From positions 1 through 9,073 of the forward strand of contig RFLO01000014.1 of assembly GCA_003693875.1 (NCBI GenBank): a DNA stretch of 9,073 nucleotides, given 5' to 3'. Both the position numbers and the translations under genes were made by a program. The stretch comes from Candidatus Pacearchaeota archaeon (GTDB lineage Archaea > Nanobdellota > Nanobdellia > Pacearchaeales > GW2011-AR1). The notes under the pieces were generated by a model. That model was not told the DNA's origin. It saw only the letters and a list, made by a program, of their open reading frames with translations, and ran no database searches. Below, piece by piece: positions 6,283 to 9,073 of the stretch. Within the stretch, counting starts at the first letter, position 1. Each line of letters opens with the position of its first letter.

Positions 6283-6737
6283 TGGCAATCTTAAAGGTAA
6301 AGAAATTGTTTGAGGATGCTGTTGTTCCAAGTTATGCTCATGATGGAGATTCTGGCCTTGACCTTTTTTCTTATGGAGATTACGTAATTGGACCAGGGGA
6401 AAGAAAGCTTATTTCGACAGGGGTTGCCTTTGAGATTCAAAGGGGTTATGAAGTCCAGATAAGGCCAAGAAGCGGGCTTGCATATAAGAGAGGGGTGACT
6501 GTTTTGAATTCTCCTGGAACGATTGATTCTGGGTATAGAGGAGAGATAAAGGTAATACTAATTAACCACGGAGAGGAAGATTTTTATGTTAGGAGAGGGG
6601 ACAAGATTGCCCAAGCTGTTTTAGCAAAAGTTGAAAGGGCCGAGATAGAGGTAGTATCAGAACTTGAAGATTCTGTTAGAGGAGAAGGAGGGTTTGGAAG
6701 TACCGGAGGACATTCTTCCCTTAGAAGTGAGAGTTGA
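6282..6737 (+). CDS. dut: dUTP diphosphatase (trimeric dUTPase)
   Basis: Hydrolyses dUTP to dUMP and pyrophosphate, which keeps uracil out of DNA and supplies the ThyX substrate. The 151-aa protein shows all five trimeric dUTPase motifs in order: DSGLDL (23-28), PRSGLAYK (62-69), GTIDSGYRGE (79-88) with the catalytic D82 and the uracil-pocket Y85, GDKIAQ (106-111), and the flexible glycine-rich RGEGGFGSTG (133-142). The complete motif 5 favours a monofunctional dUTPase over a dCTP deaminase. The ATG at 6282 shares one base with the nrdJ stop, so translation is probably coupled. The open frame extends upstream into nrdJ, but that part has no dUTPase similarity. Two TGA stops follow in tandem. 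Confidence 0.95.
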   Translation: MAILKVKKLFEDAVVPSYAHDGDSGLDLFSYGDYVIGPGERKLISTGVAFEIQRGYEVQIRPRSGLAYKRGVTVLNSPGTIDSGYRGEIKVILINHGEEDFYVRRGDKIAQAVLAKVERAEIEVVSELEDSVRGEGGFGSTGGHSSLRSES

Positions 6738-6740
6738 TGA

Positions 6741-6768
6741 ATTTTTGGGTTAGGAGTTACTTATTTTT
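6741..6768 (+). terminator. Possible oligo-T terminator after dut
   Basis: Two T-rich runs (T5 and ATTTTT) lie within 30 bases of the dut stop, upstream of a separate tRNA promoter. No strong hairpin is seen. Inference from archaeal termination habits. Confidence 0.3.
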
Positions 6769-6791
6769 GATTCATACAGCTAATAATTAAG

Positions 6792-6800
6792 TTTTTAAAT
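6792..6800 (+). promoter_or_regulatory. TATA box of the tRNA-Lys gene
   Basis: TTTTTAAAT is centred 27 bp upstream of the first base of the tRNA, the standard archaeal distance. The same 9-mer occurs upstream of rpoH at 6968-6976. Confidence 0.65.
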
Positions 6801-6822
6801 TAGGTTAATGAGTTAATCTTAA

Positions 6823-6897
6823 GGCTCCGTAGCTCAGCCTGGTTAGAGCACTGGCCTTTTAAGCCAGGTGTCGGGGGTTCAAATCCCCTCGGGGCCA
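6823..6897 (+). tRNA. tRNA-Lys (anticodon UUU)
   Basis: A 75-nt cloverleaf can be folded by eye. The acceptor stem GGCTCCG pairs with CGGGGCC, with one G-U pair and discriminator A. The D arm is GCTC...GAGC with GG in its loop. The anticodon stem CTGGC/GCCAG encloses the loop CTTTTAA, which gives anticodon TTT. A 5-nt variable loop leads to the T arm GGGGG-TTCAAAT-CCCCT. No intron is present and CCA is not encoded, so a tRNA nucleotidyltransferase must add it. The gene is transcribed from its own promoter between the dut and rpoH units. Confidence 0.96.
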
Positions 6898-6923
6898 TTG
6901 CGACCCCATGTCAAGAATATATC

Positions 6924-6930
6924 CATGTTT
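6924..6930 (+). terminator. Possible oligo-T terminator after tRNA-Lys
   Basis: A short T run lies about 27 nt past the tRNA 3' end. It is weak and isolated, and is offered only because the rpoH promoter follows. Confidence 0.2.
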
Positions 6931-6960
6931 TTGCCCGAACCACTTAAAAATAATAAAAGA

Positions 6961-6976
6961 CGAAAGGTTTTTAAAT
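6961..6976 (+). promoter_or_regulatory. BRE plus TATA box of the rpoH-rpoB operon
   Basis: A purine-rich CGAAAGG, resembling a TFB-recognition element, directly precedes TTTTTAAAT. The expected start is near 6998, leaving a leader of about 20 nt. No clear Shine-Dalgarno site is seen before the rpoH ATG. Confidence 0.6.
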
Positions 6977-7018
6977 GAAGGTTTTCACATTTTTTTAGAT
7001 AAAAGACTTTCTTAAAAG

Positions 7019-7222
7019 ATGCACGTCCTGCAACCCAAACACGAAAAGTTAAGTCCCGAAGAAACTGAGAAGCTTCTTGAGAAGCTAAATATTTCACTTA
7101 GCCAGCTTCCAAAAATTTCTATTGATGATCCTGCAGTGCCAAAGGGGTGCAAGAAAGGAGACGTTTTAAGAATTGAGAGGAAAGGGAGTTTTCCCGAAAC
7201 CTATTTTCGAGTAGTTGTTTAA
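7019..7222 (+). CDS. rpoH: DNA-directed RNA polymerase subunit H
   Basis: Small archaeal RNA polymerase subunit, homologous to the C-terminal domain of eukaryotic Rpb5, which sits on the lower jaw and contacts downstream DNA. It has 67 aa, slightly below the usual 75-85. Family features in order are HVLQPKHEKLSPEE (2-15), a short helix rich in Leu and Glu, LPKISIDDPAV (35-45), and GDVLRIERKG followed by the terminal YFRVVV. The segment that in relatives reads roughly RKSPTAG is divergent here. The stop is one base before the rpoB ATG, matching the conserved archaeal order rpoH-rpoB-rpoA. This gene is one of the clearest archaeal markers in the window. Confidence 0.92.
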   Translation: MHVLQPKHEKLSPEETEKLLEKLNISLSQLPKISIDDPAVPKGCKKGDVLRIERKGSFPETYFRVVV

Positions 7223-7223
7223 G

Positions 7224-9073
7224 ATGAAAGAGCATATCCTTGTTAGGAATTATCTAAGAAATCATTCACTTGTAGAGTCAAATTTGACTTCTTTTAATAA
7301 TTTTGTTACCAAGAGGATGCAGGAGATAGTAAATGAAATTTCAGAGGCAATTCCGCGCGAGGACTTTGAGATAAAGCTTGGTAAGGTAAGAGTTATGAAG
7401 CCCGACATTGTGGAGTCTGATGGTTCGTCCCGACCGATTACTCCAGCAGAGGCAAGACTTAGAAATCTTACTTACTCTGCCCCGGTTTGGATTGAGATGA
7501 CGATTAGCTATGCTGGTCAGGTAGAGTCTGAGGAGGTTCAACTCGGTAGGATTCCAGTTATGGTTAGAAGCGAAGTTTGCAATCTTTACGGAATGAGCGA
7601 CGAAGAACTCATAAAAAACTACATAGACCCAAAAGATCCTGGAGGTTATTTTCTGATAAATGGCAACGAAAGGGTTATGGTCATGTCTGAAGACTTAGCC
7701 TCAAACCAAGCATTTATAGAATTTAATAAAGCAAAAAACCGCATAATGCTTCGTCTTTTTTCCCAGAGGGGCTCATATAAAATTCCTTTTTCTCTTGTTG
7801 AGGGAAACGATGGAATTTTGGAGGTTACATTTTCCCGTTTTAAAGACATTCCAGCAATCATTCTTTTGAAGGCTCTTGGACTTACAAGTGACGCTGAGAT
7901 TGCAAAACTTGTGGGCAAACAAAACGACAGCCTTATTGTCAATCTTTATGAGTTTGCGAATATCGGAGATGCAAATGAAGCTTTGATGTGGATTGCAGAG
8001 AAAAGTTCTTTTCAGGGCACTGCAAAAGAAGTTCTGGACAGAGTTAAAAAAGGAATTGATTCTTATTTTTTCCCACACATTGGAATGAGTAGGTCTGACC
8101 GCATAGAGAAGGCAAGGACCCTTTGTAAGTTTATTAAGCAGTTTTATTATGCGAAGGAAAACCCCGAGGAGTCACTTACAGACAAAGACCATTATGCTAA
8201 TAAAAGGGTAAGACTTTCTGGGGATCTTTTAGCAGATTTGTTCAGGGTGAATATGAATATTCTTGTCCGCGAAATCCAGCATACGCTTCAAAAGACTGTT
8301 AAGCGACGACGCTTTTATTCAATCAAGACAATAGCCAAATCAACGCTTTTTACTCATAGAATTGAGTCGGCTATTGCTACGGGTTCATGGATTGGCGAGA
8401 AGAAAGGGGTTACACAGAATATGGATAAGAACAATTATTTTGCTGTAATTTCACAGCTTCAGAGGGTTACCTCGACGTTACCGGGAGAGCAGGAAAATTT
8501 TGCTGCAAGAACAGTTCATCCAACGCATTATGGGAGATTTTGTCCAATTGAAACTCCTGAAGGAACAGAAATTGGTCTTCGTAAGAATCTTGCTCTTTTA
8601 GCTGTTGTATCAACAAGAATTTCAATGGAACATTCTGAGATTTTTAAGGTTCTTAAAACTCTTGGGCTTGGCAGCGAGGGAGAATTTGATGTTTTTTACA
8701 ATGGCCGTTTTGCAGGTTCCGTTCAAAATCCCAGTGATTTTGTTTTAGCAATTCGGGAGAAACGGAGGGCAGGAGATCTTCCTTTGGAGCTTTCAGTCAA
8801 GTATGCTCCATCTCTTGAAACCGTTTTTTTAAACTCAGAATCTGGAAGAGTGCTTAGACCACTCATTGTAGTCGAGGGAGGAAAACCAAAGCTTACTGAC
8901 GAGCATTTAAGGCTTGTTGAACAGGGAACTCTTTCCTGGAAGGACCTTGTGAAGAAGGGAATAATTGAGTATCTTGATGCAGCAGAAGAGGACGACTGCT
9001 ATGTTGCTTTGAAGGCGGGAGATTTGACCGAAGAGCACACTCATTTGGAGATTGACAGTATTGACTTGTTTGG
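7224..9073 (+). CDS. rpoB: DNA-directed RNA polymerase subunit B (partial, cut at the right edge)
   Basis: The second-largest RNA polymerase subunit; 616 codons are present with no stop before the window ends. Landmarks of the archaeal/eukaryotic type: LGRIPVMVRS, GGYFLINGNERV near 140, DKDHYANKRV from 320, TGSWIGEKKGVTQ near 386-398, and ENFAARTVHPTHYGRF from 424 running into CPIETPEGTEIGLRKN. This is the N-terminal half (protrusion, lobe and fork region), so the catalytic Asp region lies beyond the window. Split B'' subunits of many euryarchaea end at about 500-525 aa. Here the frame continues through GRVLRPLIVVEGG (about 541-553), so the gene is probably unsplit. The ATG follows the rpoH stop by one base and has no obvious SD, which suggests coupling. 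Confidence 0.95.
   Translation, partial: MKEHILVRNYLRNHSLVESNLTSFNNFVTKRMQEIVNEISEAIPREDFEIKLGKVRVMKPDIVESDGSSRPITPAEARLRNLTYSAPVWIEMTISYAGQVESEEVQLGRIPVMVRSEVCNLYGMSDEELIKNYIDPKDPGGYFLINGNERVMVMSEDLASNQAFIEFNKAKNRIMLRLFSQRGSYKIPFSLVEGNDGILEVTFSRFKDIPAIILLKALGLTSDAEIAKLVGKQNDSLIVNLYEFANIGDANEALMWIAEKSSFQGTAKEVLDRVKKGIDSYFFPHIGMSRSDRIEKARTLCKFIKQFYYAKENPEESLTDKDHYANKRVRLSGDLLADLFRVNMNILVREIQHTLQKTVKRRRFYSIKTIAKSTLFTHRIESAIATGSWIGEKKGVTQNMDKNNYFAVISQLQRVTSTLPGEQENFAARTVHPTHYGRFCPIETPEGTEIGLRKNLALLAVVSTRISMEHSEIFKVLKTLGLGSEGEFDVFYNGRFAGSVQNPSDFVLAIREKRRAGDLPLELSVKYAPSLETVFLNSESGRVLRPLIVVEGGKPKLTDEHLRLVEQGTLSWKDLVKKGIIEYLDAAEEDDCYVALKAGDLTEEHTHLEIDSIDLF

Noticed and set aside
6898..7018. A small RNA gene between tRNA-Lys and rpoH
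   Set aside because: I found no C/D or H/ACA boxes and no stable fold by eye. The region is explained by a short oligo-T run and the rpoH promoter.
7646..8078. Minus-strand open frames of about 100 codons inside rpoB
   Set aside because: The plus strand encodes conserved RpoB sequence throughout. The antisense frames lack family motifs and their own promoter signals.

Overview
The window is archaeal. It carries a 67-aa RpoH and an archaeal/eukaryotic-type RpoB as a stop-start pair, an intronless tRNA-Lys without an encoded CCA, and TTTAAATA-like TATA boxes about 26 bp upstream of the inferred starts. Genes are packed tightly on the + strand with overlaps or gaps of 1-2 nt. The ThyX form is unusual and the nucleotide genes are compact, so a small-genome DPANN-type archaeon is plausible. 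That lineage call is inference; the archaeal call is secure. No gene-free stretch reaches 300 bases (the gaps are about 153, 85 and 121 nt). I see no mobile element, CRISPR array or integrase.

Layout. (1) Bases 67-2464: thyX-tmk, a 581-aa two-domain flavin-dependent thymidylate synthase overlapping a thymidylate kinase. (2) Bases 2465-2617: a control region with a TATA box and two NrdR-box-like palindromes exactly 32 bp apart. (3) Bases 2618-6737: nrdR-nrdJ-dut, encoding the NrdR repressor, an adenosylcobalamin-dependent class II ribonucleotide reductase and a trimeric-type dUTPase. (4) Bases 6823-6897: tRNA-Lys(UUU) with its own promoter. (5) Bases 7019 to the right edge: rpoH-rpoB, with rpoB cut by the window end.

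How the genes fit together. The first five protein genes make up nearly all of de novo dTTP synthesis. NrdJ makes deoxyribonucleotides, Dut turns dUTP into dUMP, ThyX methylates dUMP to dTMP, and Tmk phosphorylates dTMP to dTDP. Only a nucleoside-diphosphate kinase step is absent. NrdR, which senses ATP/dATP, is encoded first in the reductase operon, and its predicted operators sit at the predicted transcription start. This suggests autoregulation of the whole nrdR-nrdJ-dut unit.

The points most worth following up are the tandem NrdR boxes in an archaeal promoter, the two ThyX halves that have each lost a different part of the ThyX signature, an unassigned HTH-like N-terminal extension on NrdJ, and an 8-G run just before the NrdJ redox tail where a one-base slip in either direction would delete that tail.
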